A stretch of DNA of 64,000 bases, from assembly GCA_030544235.1 (NCBI GenBank), contig CM060465.1:27908988-27972987 (forward strand), given 5' to 3'. Made by a program: the position numbers and the translations under genes. Below, in pieces: positions 47,781 through 58,920 of this stretch (positions within the stretch are counted from its first letter, which is position 1; each line of letters begins with the position of its first letter). The notes below the pieces were generated by a model. That model was not told the origin of the DNA and made no database searches. It worked only from the letters and a program-made list of their open reading frames with translations. Origin of the DNA: Lepturacanthus savala (Eukaryota > Chordata > Actinopteri > Scombriformes > Trichiuridae).

Positions 47781-48854
47781 GTCTTAGCCTGGCTCTCACA
47801 GCCATGACAAGAAGGAGGAACACCATTTTAAAGTTTAACATAAGTAATTTATTAAACAAAACTTAATGAAAAATACATGTTTAAACAAGGATTAGAAATA
47901 GAGCGTGGATAGGATAACTGGTGAATGTCAGTGGAATAAGTGTGAGGTGCCTGTGTGTGTGTGTGTGTGTGGATGAGGGCCTTGAAAGGTGCATGAAATA
48001 ATAACAGGTTAACAAAAGACAAATTAGCCTGCTACATCACCAATATGGTTGTGCAGTGGAGAGGGAGAGAGAGAATCAGAATGTTTAGTAGGCCAGACTT
48101 TATAGTCTGGTGGACACAGGCCCAGGTGTCACAAGTCAGCACGAAACAGGCCACCATAATGCAGGTATGGCAAGCCCAATTAGGCTGCCACACGACAACA
48201 ATACAACATTTTGACTGGGAGAGATTCCGGGTAGCCAATTAACATTCAAGTTTAGGAGTCTAGGAAACGTTTAGTAGCATATGTGATTAGCACTGTATCA
48301 TATAAGCCAGCATTGTTCCTAATATTATAATGCGATAGCAGCACTGATTCAATTATTGAATTGTAGTCTATTGTTTGAACAGATCAACACTATTGTATAG
48401 TGTTGCCATATATCTTTCTAATTTTGGCCCAGAATGCACTGCAGTATACAGGATTTTAATCAGTCCATGTAAAAGAATAGTTAAAACAGGATTTCCTGGT
48501 CATGTGATGTGATTATTTTTTGGCCTTCAAAGTAAAATACACAATTTTTACAACGAAACAGTAAAATGTGAATTTCATATTATGGCTTTTTAGTTATTTT
48601 AGTATTGACCCAAAGTAATTGCTGCCATATGGCAACACTATGCAATAAAGGGTTAACGCTTCTTTCTGTTTATTCATCATTCAATAACATACATTTACAA
48701 CATCTAGTTCCCAGTACTTAAATATGAGGATTTGTTTCTTTTCTTTTTTTTATTTCCATTGTAATTATTTTAAATATAAAAATATTCATTGATTTCAAGA
48801 AAAAAAATAGTTTACTGATGACCACTAATGCAAACTCTCCATCTAAACTTTAAA
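47781..48854. other. Intergenic; (TG)10 at 47952-47971
   Basis: One TG dinucleotide run, otherwise unique-looking. Overlapping open frames on opposite strands (48032-48238 and 48045-48242) have no recognisable domain. Confidence 0.45.
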
Positions 48855-48941
48855 TACAGTGCCAGTAGAAAGTTTGGACACACTTTTCCATTCGCTTGAA
48901 TGGTTTGAATGGGAAAGTGTGTCCAAACCTTTGATACTGTA
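48855..48941. mobile_element. Palindromic Tc1-type mini-element
   Basis: Starts TACAGTGCCAG and ends ACTGTA, i.e. with TA at both edges. Inside, TTTGGACACACTTTTCCATTC (about 48873-48893) pairs with GAATGGGAAAGTGTGTCCAAA (about 48907-48927) with one mismatch, leaving a short loop. The end sequence cagtgcc-gt-aaagtttggacacac is that of a widespread fish Tc1-like terminal repeat. Only the two ends remain, so it is the smallest possible deletion derivative, about 87 bp. Confidence 0.8.
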
Positions 48942-50965
48942 TCGCAGAAAGGTTGGCAGATTTAGTGCAAAGCAGCTGTGTTGAAGCTGATCTTTTTCAA
49001 AGTGCTTCCATAATAACGCTTGTTGATGTTAATGTAATTTTCAAATTTTCAAAGTGCCATGAGATCTTCAACAGCGATTTTTTGTAATTAGAGAAAATAA
49101 ATGGAAAACAACACAGTTCGCCCAGTTCGGCAGGGCTGAAAGAGCATATCTTATGGTAATCTAAATGTGTTTCACCATTACTTAAACTGCAGAATGATCC
49201 CATGCAAATGTTGAATTCAAATTTATGAACAGGAAATTGCTGCATTTAATAGCGCAATTAATCAAGCTCACACGGGCGGTCTTCCGGGACCCTTCTGATC
49301 CACAGAGGGAGGCGTTTATAGGACACTGCAATGTGGACTGAGTCAGCCGTTGATTCATCACTATCGACCTCACATCCATTTGGATTTATAAGCCTGTGAT
49401 GTTGAAATATGAATGACCCCATAGAACTATGAATGGCACCACTCAGCCTGCAGACATAATGTGAGGGCGTATATGCACGATTGGTTTTGAGTATTGGATT
49501 GAAAATATTCACATTCAATAAGTCAGCGAATAATCATATGATATGCATGAATTGTGTTTTCATTATTTTATTGCTTGTAGTCAGGCTATATTCATGAAGA
49601 GAAATAAAAAAAAATCACACACACATTCACGTCACGTTGTCATGCAGTAGATGCTTATAACGCCCTTACAGAGAATGCATATCTGCCTGTCCATCCTGAA
49701 CTCATATTCCCTCCTACTAATGGACTATCATATGAAAATACACAAAAGGCCGATCACATATTTATTAGTGGCAGGTTTTTCCCCTCTCTGGTGGGAAATG
49801 TTGGTTTGCTGTCAACCCATCCTTTTCCTCCGGGCTTATACTTGTGGTGACAGCTCCCAATTAAAAAAACAAAAAAACAAACAAAAAAAGAGTAGCCAAT
49901 AAGATATATATCTAAATCTTTTATTTCAGCATGTGACTTGTGGACAGAATGAGGCTGGGTAGGATGAAGCTGTATAGCTTCACAGGTGTGGATGAGCTAT
50001 TCCAACAGATGTGCATCATATTTAAAATGTTTTTTTTTTCTCCAGATTTAAAGAATTTTTTCTAAACCAAAACTGTATACTCTGGTTGACCAATAAAAAC
50101 TCCATTCATTAATGATATCCTCTCCAGCAATATCTCAAAAGGGGCCAGCCCATGAAGTTTAACCATTTTTCATATTTCTTTTTTTTTTTTCCTTGGCATC
50201 AAAACACCAACTCCCAAGCACCTCTGCTTCAGAAGTAAATAAATCTTAATGTATTAATCAGAGCGCCGCAGTGGAGTGGAGCTTCGCAGAGGCACTTAGC
50301 TCTATTAGAACAATTTGTACCCAGGGGTATAAGAAACTATGAACTATAAATGCATCAGTGAGGGGGGGAAATTTTTGGAAAACTTCCTAACGTGATATTT
50401 AATCAATTTAGTTTAATCAAGAACTGATTCCTTATTCAGGGGGTCTAATTGGAACACAAACTGCACACCGTGGTAACTGAGGCAGAAAAAGAAAAGATTA
50501 TGCAGGACAGACTTTCAAGGCCCAGGGCTGTTTCCAAATATAATGGTGAAATATTGCATTAGTTATTTGCAAATCAAGCCCACATTTATGAAGACGGTGG
50601 ATATTTGTGTCATTGAACTCTCAGCTAACAAAAATACTTGCATCTTACTGAGTATATGTAATGACCTTGAAAAGCCTAGTGCTAATTGTAGTTGGTAAGT
50701 AACTTTGCATCAGGTTGCACAAACTCATAACAGAACTGCACCTTCCTGTCCAAAGCCTTGCCAAATATCAATCACGAGAGACAAATGTATGAAGATAATT
50801 GTTTATTGTACAACATACGAATTCTTAAATTGTGTTTTTTTTTTTTAGGAAAGTCTTTGGGGGTTAGGCTCTATGGGGAGATTTTGTGAATGAGGGGCAT
50901 CTGAAGAAGAATGATGAAGCTGAAGAAACTGGGCAGATGGGGAATTGCAGGGTGTATATAACAGC
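48942..50965. other. Intergenic; mixed-composition blocks at 49170-49560 and 50230-50500
   Basis: No gene recognised. 49170-49560 and 50230-50500 are complex in composition and free of recognisable repeats, so they are weak conserved-element candidates. T and A runs lie near 50031-50040 and 50177-50190. Open frames 48997-49518 on the minus strand overlap each other and show no domain. Confidence 0.4.
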
Positions 50966-51735
50966 TAGGATTGCAAAGGGGTGGACAATCTCCAGTAAAT
51001 TTCCAGAAACTTTCCACGGGAGGTTAAGATGGAGAATTTTGTGGAAATATTCAATGTTTAGTACCTAACTTACTAGCTAGCTAGCTACTGTATGGATGCA
51101 TTTTTGTTTAATATTTACAAGTTAAACATTTATACCGTTATAGATGAAATATATTTACCCCATAATATTATCAGAACTTACTTCACCATGCTATGAAATA
51201 AAAACAGAATGTTATAAGATGGAACTGTCTTTGAGGTAAGACTAAAGCCAGACTAATGTTCAATAACGCCAGACGGAGTGATTGCAAAAGTGCATGTTTA
51301 GTGCAGCTACAAGTACACCATCACTTCACTCAGTGGCTTACTGAAGAAAGTAGTCCTGAGTATTTTCTTCATGTGTCGTAATTTTGCAGTTATTATCTCA
51401 TAGCGTGGTGAATGTGCAGGTCATCCATCCACCACAGTGGTTGGGAGTTGCTGGATTGTGTATTTCCTGACTTTGATGCGGGAAACCAAAAAATACCATT
51501 AGCCATGTAGTAGTAGCTGAGCAGCTTGTGCCTCTGCTCCGCCGGTCTGGAAACAAAGAAGAAAAATGTAAAGCATCTATCACTATCAATGTTGGTTGTT
51601 TTAGTTACGTTATATTTTGTATGTTTACTTTATCTGTCGAGGACCGACCTTTAATTTAGTAAATTCTTGATTTATTCCCATTAATTCCCACAGAAAATTT
51701 CCAACTTTGAAAATTCACAGAATTCTGCAGCCCTA
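50966..51735. mobile_element. DNA-transposon-like element with TAGGRYTGCA ends
   Basis: Left end TAGGATTGCAAAGG (50966) and the reverse complement of the right end TAGGGCTGCAGAATTC (right edge 51735) form imperfect inverted ends. The interior next to them (ggacaatctccagtaaatttccagaaactttcc and gaaaatttccaactttgaaaattcacag) resembles a fish repeat with such ttttccaactttgaaaattcc phrases and a gcaaccctaa end. Length is about 770 bp. The open frame 51398-51589 (minus) has no domain. Family name unknown. Confidence 0.45.
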
Positions 51736-53699
51736 ATAACAACACATAAATGCAGCAAGATGAGGGAGCATGCATGAGAGATGTGAATCAAAGATAAGAC
51801 ATAAACTTGCCTAATGTTTAAGCATGAAAAACATACTTGTCTGAACCTTTCGCTTAGCTCCATGTGGCATTCTAATTCTGCCCTGTCTGCACCTCTGATG
51901 CACTGCAGAAACCCTCCATCCAGTAGCATTATTCAAGATTTATGCAAACTCATAATGCTGCTAAATTGACTGAGTAAAGTTAAGGTGCTTACGTTTAAGG
52001 TCCAATAATCTGCCAGCTCAGGAAAAACGTGATTTTTTTTTTTTTTAGCCATTTTAATTTTTGCTTCCGCTGGCCTGATTACAAGGTAAAGTCCCTGTTT
52101 GCAGGGCAAAAAAAAAGAGAGAGTAAAACAGATTGCAGTCTTTATCACCGAGGACAGTGGGAGGCTACGCAAATAAGTCAGCTGATATTTGAGTTTTGAA
52201 TTATGCGTTTCATAACCGGGAACGGAACAGGAACGCTGGTGGGACACGCTGTATATATTATTTCCACTGATGGAATTTGCCAGCAGCAGTCCAAAGTTCA
52301 TCAACCGTGGTTGCATTCGCTAACATGATGACCTGCAGCAGCACCACAGATCTGCTGGGCTACTTCAGCCTGTTTCACTTTGATTTATGCTCTATTCTGC
52401 ACCAGCATTAATGTCAGATGTACAGTGGAGGTTTTGTTTTCATTACATAAAATACGGACACATGCGTTTACCCTGAAGCTACAGGAATCATGCGGTGTTT
52501 ATGCTTATTTATGCCTTTTTTCTCCTGCCCCATAACATATAATCTATATGCAACATAATTATATGGATTGCTGAATATTTAAACAGATCCTAAAGCCTGT
52601 GTTTGAGTCAGTTGGGGACTGCAGTTGTCTGCAATAAACATTTTCCGAGTCTGCTGCACGTGTCCTGACTGGGATGATTTGTTTCATACACTGATACGTG
52701 ACAGTAGAAATCACCTTGTGGTATTTGTGCATACAGCACAGGAGGGATGAGTCTGTAACCTTTTCAGTTTATAAACTGTACTTTTTAATTTTTTTTTTTT
52801 ATTATTTCGAACTAATGAGACATTTAGTTTCCATTAATTGTGAAAATGTCTGTTTCTCTGAAATGCACTCAATAATTTATTTCTTATTTATTACGTTGTA
52901 TTGTTTTGCTCTATATGCAGATTAGATTAACTGTGCAATTACACACCATTTGTTGAGCTAATTATTCCGTGTGACTTGTATTGAAAGAGGACAGAACGGA
53001 GACTCTTGACAACAGTTTTGAGTGGAAGCTTTGTGAGTTTGCAGCTGAAGTAAACGGCCGCGTGTAGCACATGAGGGTGCCCTAAATGAATATTTTCAAA
53101 TTTCTCCGGTCTAATTTGCATTTTTTTTTTTTTTTGTCCCTGACAGCTGACTTGACAGAAAACCTAATCACACCTCAGAGCGACACCTACGACTATTCTC
53201 GATCATTAATATTAATGTAAACAGCAGGACCAACAGGGCTCATTATAATATTGTAAAGAGCAGAGTCATCCATCACCTTTTATAAAACCAATCCCCAAAA
53301 AATGGATTTAAATGTGCATATTTCAGTACCTTGTGCTCGGTTATTGATGTTTGGTTGTAATGAACAGAAGTCTACAAGTACTCATAATGTTGTACAGTAT
53401 AATAATTGTCAACCATGAGTGATACTGAAAACCTTTACATAATAAAATCTGAAGAGCTGTACCTTTTAAAATATAGAATCTCTGTATCCATATATTTATT
53501 ACCTGGTAGATATCTACTTTTTATCTGTGTGGCTGCATAAGCATGTGTCAGGAAAGGTAAGATATTATGTAGCATAGCTGTATTTGTATTCACACAATAT
53601 ATTATATTCCCCATTCTATTATATAGCTGTGTTTTGAGCACTTTTAGAAGCAGAATGTGCTTTAGAAGTATTTAATTTCTTTTATATTTTTTGTGCATT
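51736..53699. other. Intergenic; mixed-composition block at 52990-53230
   Basis: No gene recognised. 52990-53230 has a complex composition (with aaacggccgcgtg and ctaatttgcat) interrupted by a T run at 53121-53135, and is a weak conserved-element candidate. Another T run lies at 52033-52046. The open frame 51933-52316 (127 codons, minus) includes a lysine run from that T tract and has no domain. Confidence 0.4.
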
Positions 53700-53762
53700 T
53701 GTACTCATTTATCTTGATCACCAGAATTTCTCTTTGTGGATAATAAAGTTCTGAATTGAACG
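53700..53762 (+). mobile_element. LINE 3' tail
   Basis: accagaatttctctttgtgg followed by ATAATAAAGTTCTGAATTGA corresponds to the aatttccctctggggatcaataaagt... 3' end shared by many fish LINEs and their SINE partners. No coding part is visible. Confidence 0.45.
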
Positions 53763-55244
53763 GTTATATTGACCTTGACCTTCATAACAACGGGGCCCAC
53801 ATAAGATGTTCTGATGCTTAAGATGACAAGGCCAGCAAGAATAAAGAGGATAATAACACTATACATTCATCACTCTCAAAGCGACATTGAAAGAAAAATA
53901 GTTGTATATCCACACAAAATATTGTTATATTTAATTTTAAGTATTTGCTGAAGGCGATTTAATGAAGGCGACTTCTCTATTTATTCCAAACAAACCCCTC
54001 GCTGGGGCGAATCAATATTCTGTAATGTCAATCCACGTTGAAGTCACAAAAAGGCATTTACATGAAAACGGGTAACAGATCATTACGTCAAGGCTGTCGA
54101 CAACCTTTCAAGGGATCACTTTTAATGAGGCTCATTTTGTTGAAGCTTTGTCTTTCTACCATGAACAAAACCTCTGAGCTACAGACCTGTGTCTGTTCCA
54201 AAACATTATTGGAGCAGCACAATTATAAATATGACCTTCATGTCATAGGCTATCACAACAGATACTCTTTAAAAATAGCCTCACAAAGTTATACAAATTA
54301 TCCCAAGTACAAAATGTTTTGTAGTGGTTATTCTACAGACTTCAATGATAAAATAGATACTACATATATATTCACATTACCTCTTTCTAGGACAGTTTGT
54401 CTTTGTTATCAAGTTATCATATTTAAAAAAAATGTGTGATTAATCTTTAAAGAGTAGAAAATGATAGATATAGACATTGGTAACTATAGTTACCGGTGGG
54501 GTTAAATATATAATCAGAACAATATACTTTCACATATACTGTATTTCTGTCAGTTACAAAATTATAGAATACCACCATTGTATAATGTTCAATGAAATAG
54601 ATATTAATCTTTTGAATATACATTAGAATTTACAATCTAAAATTAAAGAATAATACAATCATTCAATGTATGAATTAAAAAAGGGTGAAGTTCAAGTCAC
54701 TGAGTCAATGTCAAACATGCAGCAAAATATTAAAGATTTAAACAGCTCTTAAAAGTATGGAAAGGGTATTATAAAATCACTCGAGATACTTATGACCTTC
54801 AGCTTCTAAGCTCTTAAGTCATTCATTCCTTCTGACATATTTAGCAAAAAAAAAAACTATATTTTTGTAAAGTTGAAACCTTTCTCTCCATGTTTTGAAA
54901 CCCGCAGCTTTATACAGGGTCAGTCTTTGCTGTTGTGGCTACACCTCAATATAAAGAGCCGCTAATACGCGGTTAGTGTCAGTCACAACTCGGTTGGAAA
55001 CATTTCAAGTCTCTACTTTTGAGAGCTGCCGCGTTGAATAAATAGTCAACATAATATATTTCCATTGAGATGAAAGGCCTTTTTGACCAAGATTCATTAG
55101 GGCCAAAGCTTCACAAGTCTATTGCTGCGTCCAATGCGATGCAGCTATAATTTTATGCATTTAAGAAATAAGTAACGTTGAAGTTGTTGCCACCCTTCTC
55201 AGATCCAAAATCACAAACTGTTTGGCATTAAAAACACAAATTAA

Positions 55245-55248
<4 letters not shown>
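53763..55248. other. Intergenic, no recognised feature
   Basis: AT-rich sequence. The open frame 54038-54439 (133 codons) has no recognisable domain or coding-like codon use. Confidence 0.45.

Positions 55249-55305
<57 letters not shown>
55249..55305. repeat. (AT)n microsatellite, about 28 units
   Basis: Uninterrupted alternating AT run of about 57 bases, self-complementary. Confidence 0.95.
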
Positions 55306-55307
<2 letters not shown>

Positions 55308-55411
55308 AAATGGCAAAGACAACACAGAGGGCTGACAAGTTCACAAACCAATTACTACAGAGACATAAAAAGGAGCAAAGGAAGCTAATAAATAAGACAA
55401 CAGTGGCATCC

Positions 55412-55605
55412 AAACACTGAAACTCTCTCCCTTTGGGCTTAAGATCTGTGGAGAACTTCTGATGACCCCTTTTGTTTGGAGTTTATGAAATTGTACTATT
55501 ATTGTCTTTTTTATGACTATGTGGACACTTTTATTTTGAAAATTTTCATCTGTGAAGCACTTTGTGACCTCTGCTCAGAAGATGCTATATAAATAATTGA
55601 TTCTT
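55412..55605 (+). mobile_element. L2-like LINE 3' end with last codons of its ORF
   Basis: From about 55419 the plus strand reads NSLPLGLRSVENF then stop, which matches the WNSLPxxLRS motif at the C-terminus of L2-like LINE polyproteins. It is followed by a 3' untranslated region ending GAAGCACTTTGTGAC, gatgctatataaata and attgatt, the standard tail of these elements. The rest of the element is missing, as usual for 5'-truncated LINE copies. Confidence 0.7.
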
Positions 55606-58500
55606 ATTTGCTACTCACAATAAAAAAAACAATAAGTTAAGAGGAAAACAATGCAAATAGGCTAACCAAAGGCTTGTCTGAATAGAAATGTTTGCAGCTC
55701 CTTCTAGAATACCAGAATTCCCGAAATGTAAGGGGTGTAAGTAGAGAACATATTCCAGAGATCAGGATCTTAAAAAAAACACCCCTAGAGCTGTGAAGTG
55801 GGTTAGGGGAACAGCAAGTATTTTTTTTTTCTTTTGTGCAGTGTAAGGTAGGATAACACAGGAGATAGAATGTTCTTTATAGAAAAAAAAAAACACTGTC
55901 AAATGGAAGAAAACATCTTATTCTTCTTCTTTTGTCAAGAAAAACATATACTTCATCTTAACAGATCTGAGACAAAAAAATGAAAAGAAAACATTCTGTT
56001 TCTAAAATTAAAACTATCTACCAATTAGCCACTCATAATTCATGACTGTAATGTTCTGTTTTGTTCAGAAGTGAATTTCTGAGAGGAAAAGAAAAGTGAG
56101 TTCAAAGACATTACCCTATTATATATTATACCCTACTATAATTCACATCCTATAATGCTGTGGAAAGTATTGAAGATGTTAGAACAGACAAAGTCTTACA
56201 GATGTTCGGTTTTCAAAAGACAAATTCGGCCTTTACTGCTATACTGTGGTATTTTGTGGTACCTTTTTGTTGTCATAAACACTGACTGCAGTGATGGTGG
56301 GATTATAGAGCCTATAATAATATATAGTAATAATAATAATAATAATATTAATGATGATAATGATGTAAAGGTGTCTCTTGATGGGGCATTTGTACTTTTA
56401 CTTTGCTTATTTTTTGGGGGCGTTATTACAGAATAAAACAACAAATAAATAAATAAATTAGAATTCAGTCAAATAATTGGTACAGTAGATCACAAAATTG
56501 TAACTGCATCAGTGGAGAATAGCTGCTCAACTTGACTTCTAATTTGTCTCGTCGGATCAATTGAGCAAAAAAAAGTCTCACTGATCAAACTGTCATACTG
56601 TCGCCCTGTTAAAATAATGGCCTGAGTCATTTTTTTGACAAAACTGACTTTTTGGCCTAAATCATCTCTTGATGATGCTGCCACGTCTGGTAAAATCACC
56701 TCAAGTCGAATCTTTTTTTTTTGCCCAAGTCGAGATAAAATGCCACGACATGGCAATTTAACAAGCTACGAAGCAAGAATCGATGGTGCAGAAGAAGCTC
56801 GAGACGTGATTCTTGAATCAGTTTTTACTGTTGAGCGATGAGGTTTATTATCATAAAGGCTATAGGCTTTAATGTTTTATAGTTTTAGTTATACTTTAAT
56901 AATAATTTCATATAAAGTGCTGAGCATATCAATAAATCCAATAAAAATTTATCCAAATATAATGAAAGCAAGTTCCAGGATCTTCAGTCCATGAAACATG
57001 TTGATGCCCTTTGAGTGTCATCAAAACTGGATGTTGGAAATGAGTTCAATAAAATCACGCAAAAAAAAGACCTAGGAAAGTGATTTTAAAAAAGGTTTGC
57101 TTTAACCAATTTGATTTATTTTTGATTCATTTATTTAATTTAACTCCAAGTAATGTAAGTTTTGAGTTTTCACTGTGGAATGAAAGGACAGTTTAAGCCA
57201 GGTTGCCTAAAGGAACCCATAGAATGTTCAATAATTGTCCTGAGTCCCACAATGTTCTATGTAAATCCACAATCATTGACTGTCAAGGCCTTTTTGATTG
57301 AAATGATTAATAAATATAATATTCTCTACAATTTATGAGTTTTAAGGTTGTTTTTTTTGTCCAAAAAACCTTGAAAAAATGACATAGGCCATTATTTTAA
57401 CATGGTGAAAATACTGTATATATATGTATGTATATATTGGCACCTTTTAAATTCTTATTTAAAGTTCAGTTTCACCCTGCTGACTTTCTTCATGTTACCT
57501 CCGAGTAAAAAGAAATGAGATGATTTTAATATTACTGTAACAGAACCTCTAGACGGTCACGCTTGTAATTGTTCTAGTTACGGCTTTTAACACCAACGCT
57601 AAACGACTGATACACATCTTCAGACCTGTTTACAAATTTAGAAGCAGATTGAGCATCAGTTCCTCGAGCATCTGTGTTCCAACCAGACATGGCAGTCCTG
57701 CTGTGAGCCTTAAAAGAGAAAACCAACGAATGAAAAGCACCGATTTAGAGTAAAACAAAAATAACCGATGCTATTTGAACAAAGCAGGTGACATAATTTT
57801 AATAAATTCCCACATCCACTCCAGCTTGTAAAACATAGATTTATTAGCGAAACATTTTTTTTTATTCAATCATTAGTGAAATACAATTTCTAATTTCTAA
57901 AAAACTGTTTTTGCTTATCGACATGTTTTTTTTTCCTTCCCTTTAGGGGACAAGCTCACCTGAGAGAGAAATGTTCTGTTGTTGAGAGATAACATCTTTT
58001 CACATCAGAAAAGCTATTATTAAAGGCATGCACCACACACCACACCAAACCAAGGACAATATAGGACTAGGAGATAGAAATGCAGTTCCCCCTCACTGTG
58101 GAGATTTCACCAAGTCATCCAAATTAATGGACCATAGGTCATTTTTTCTTTTTCCACCATGCATTCCAGAACTATCCATAGGAGCAGAAATGGGACGTTA
58201 ACGGTGATTCCCCTGCAGCAAAGTCCACCATTTGCAAGTTAGGATCTAAACGTCCACTCAACCTCCAACTCCTGAATATAAAATGTTTCACCTTCTAGAT
58301 GTCATCGTCACTTCTCCTGGTCATAACCACGCCTGTTAGATGGTGTCTGTCACTTATATGTAACTATAGGTCAATTTTTGCGACTGAATTAATGACCTAT
58401 AGTTTCGTTTTTCTTGGCTGGCCAGGCTCAGAGATTTTCACGGATTCCTTTTTTTTTTTACATTAATCTTCCTTTTTTTTAACTTAGTACTTGACATCTC
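55606..58500. other. Intergenic with (AAT)n
   Basis: AAT-type simple sequence at 56327-56347, then GAT units, and AAAT units at 56440-56457. A runs are frequent. The open frames at 56155-56436 and 56490-56841 have no recognisable domain; those over 56327-56350 translate the microsatellite. Confidence 0.45.
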
Positions 58501-58823
58501 TTAACCTTCATGTTGTGTTCTGAGATCTGACCATTTCAAAGTTTTTGTCTCTGAAAAATGTGTTTAATTTGACCAGATTCACCTAAGATTCCATGACTTT
58601 ATCCACAAAGAGGATTTCAGCACACAAAATACGTTGTTATAATTTAAATACAGCTTTGTGTGTTTTATTGAACTTTTGTACACTCTTGGTCAAAAAATGG
58701 CCGATCATTAGAAAAGAATGGGGGAGACCGTAATTAATGTAAGAAAGTGACAGACAGACACACGCGCGCACACGCGCGCACACGCGCGCACACGCGCGCG
58801 CACACACACGCACACACACACAC

Positions 58824-58868
<45 letters not shown>

Positions 58869-58920
58869 ACATTTAAAATGGTTTCAGAACAAATGTCCTT
58901 GGTAACTTTGACACCAAAAA
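58501..58920 (+). mobile_element. piggyBac-like (TTAA) element, second family, copy 2
   Basis: TTAA at 58501-58504 followed by CCTTCATGTTGTGTTCTG, then sequence matching the reverse complement of 38125-38544: atttgaccagattcacctaag, tttatccacaaag, ATGGCCGATCATTAGAAA, GGGGGAGACCG and, beyond the microsatellite, ACAAATGTCCTTGGTAACTT. The microsatellite 58759-58868 sits within it where the other copy has ordinary sequence. The right terminus and second TTAA are not identifiable. Confidence 0.65.
58759..58868. repeat. Compound (CACGCGCGCA)n / (CA)n microsatellite
   Basis: Four copies of the 10-base unit CACGCGCGCA (58761-58800), then a CA run with occasional CG, to about 58866. The whole ~108 bp is strictly alternating purine-pyrimidine, the sequence type most prone to form Z-DNA. 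The minus-strand open frame here (poly Val/Cys) is an artefact. Confidence 0.9.

Noticed and set aside
11600..49210. POU octamer matches (ATGCAAAT or ATTTGCAT), for example at 12157, 31048, 37405 and 49202
   Set aside because: The same octamer also occurs in ordinary AT-rich sequence (near 11607, 30336, 33706, 43397), so it carries little weight alone.
54038..54439. 133-codon plus-strand frame
   Set aside because: No domain, AT-rich codon use like the surrounding DNA, and no splice or start context.
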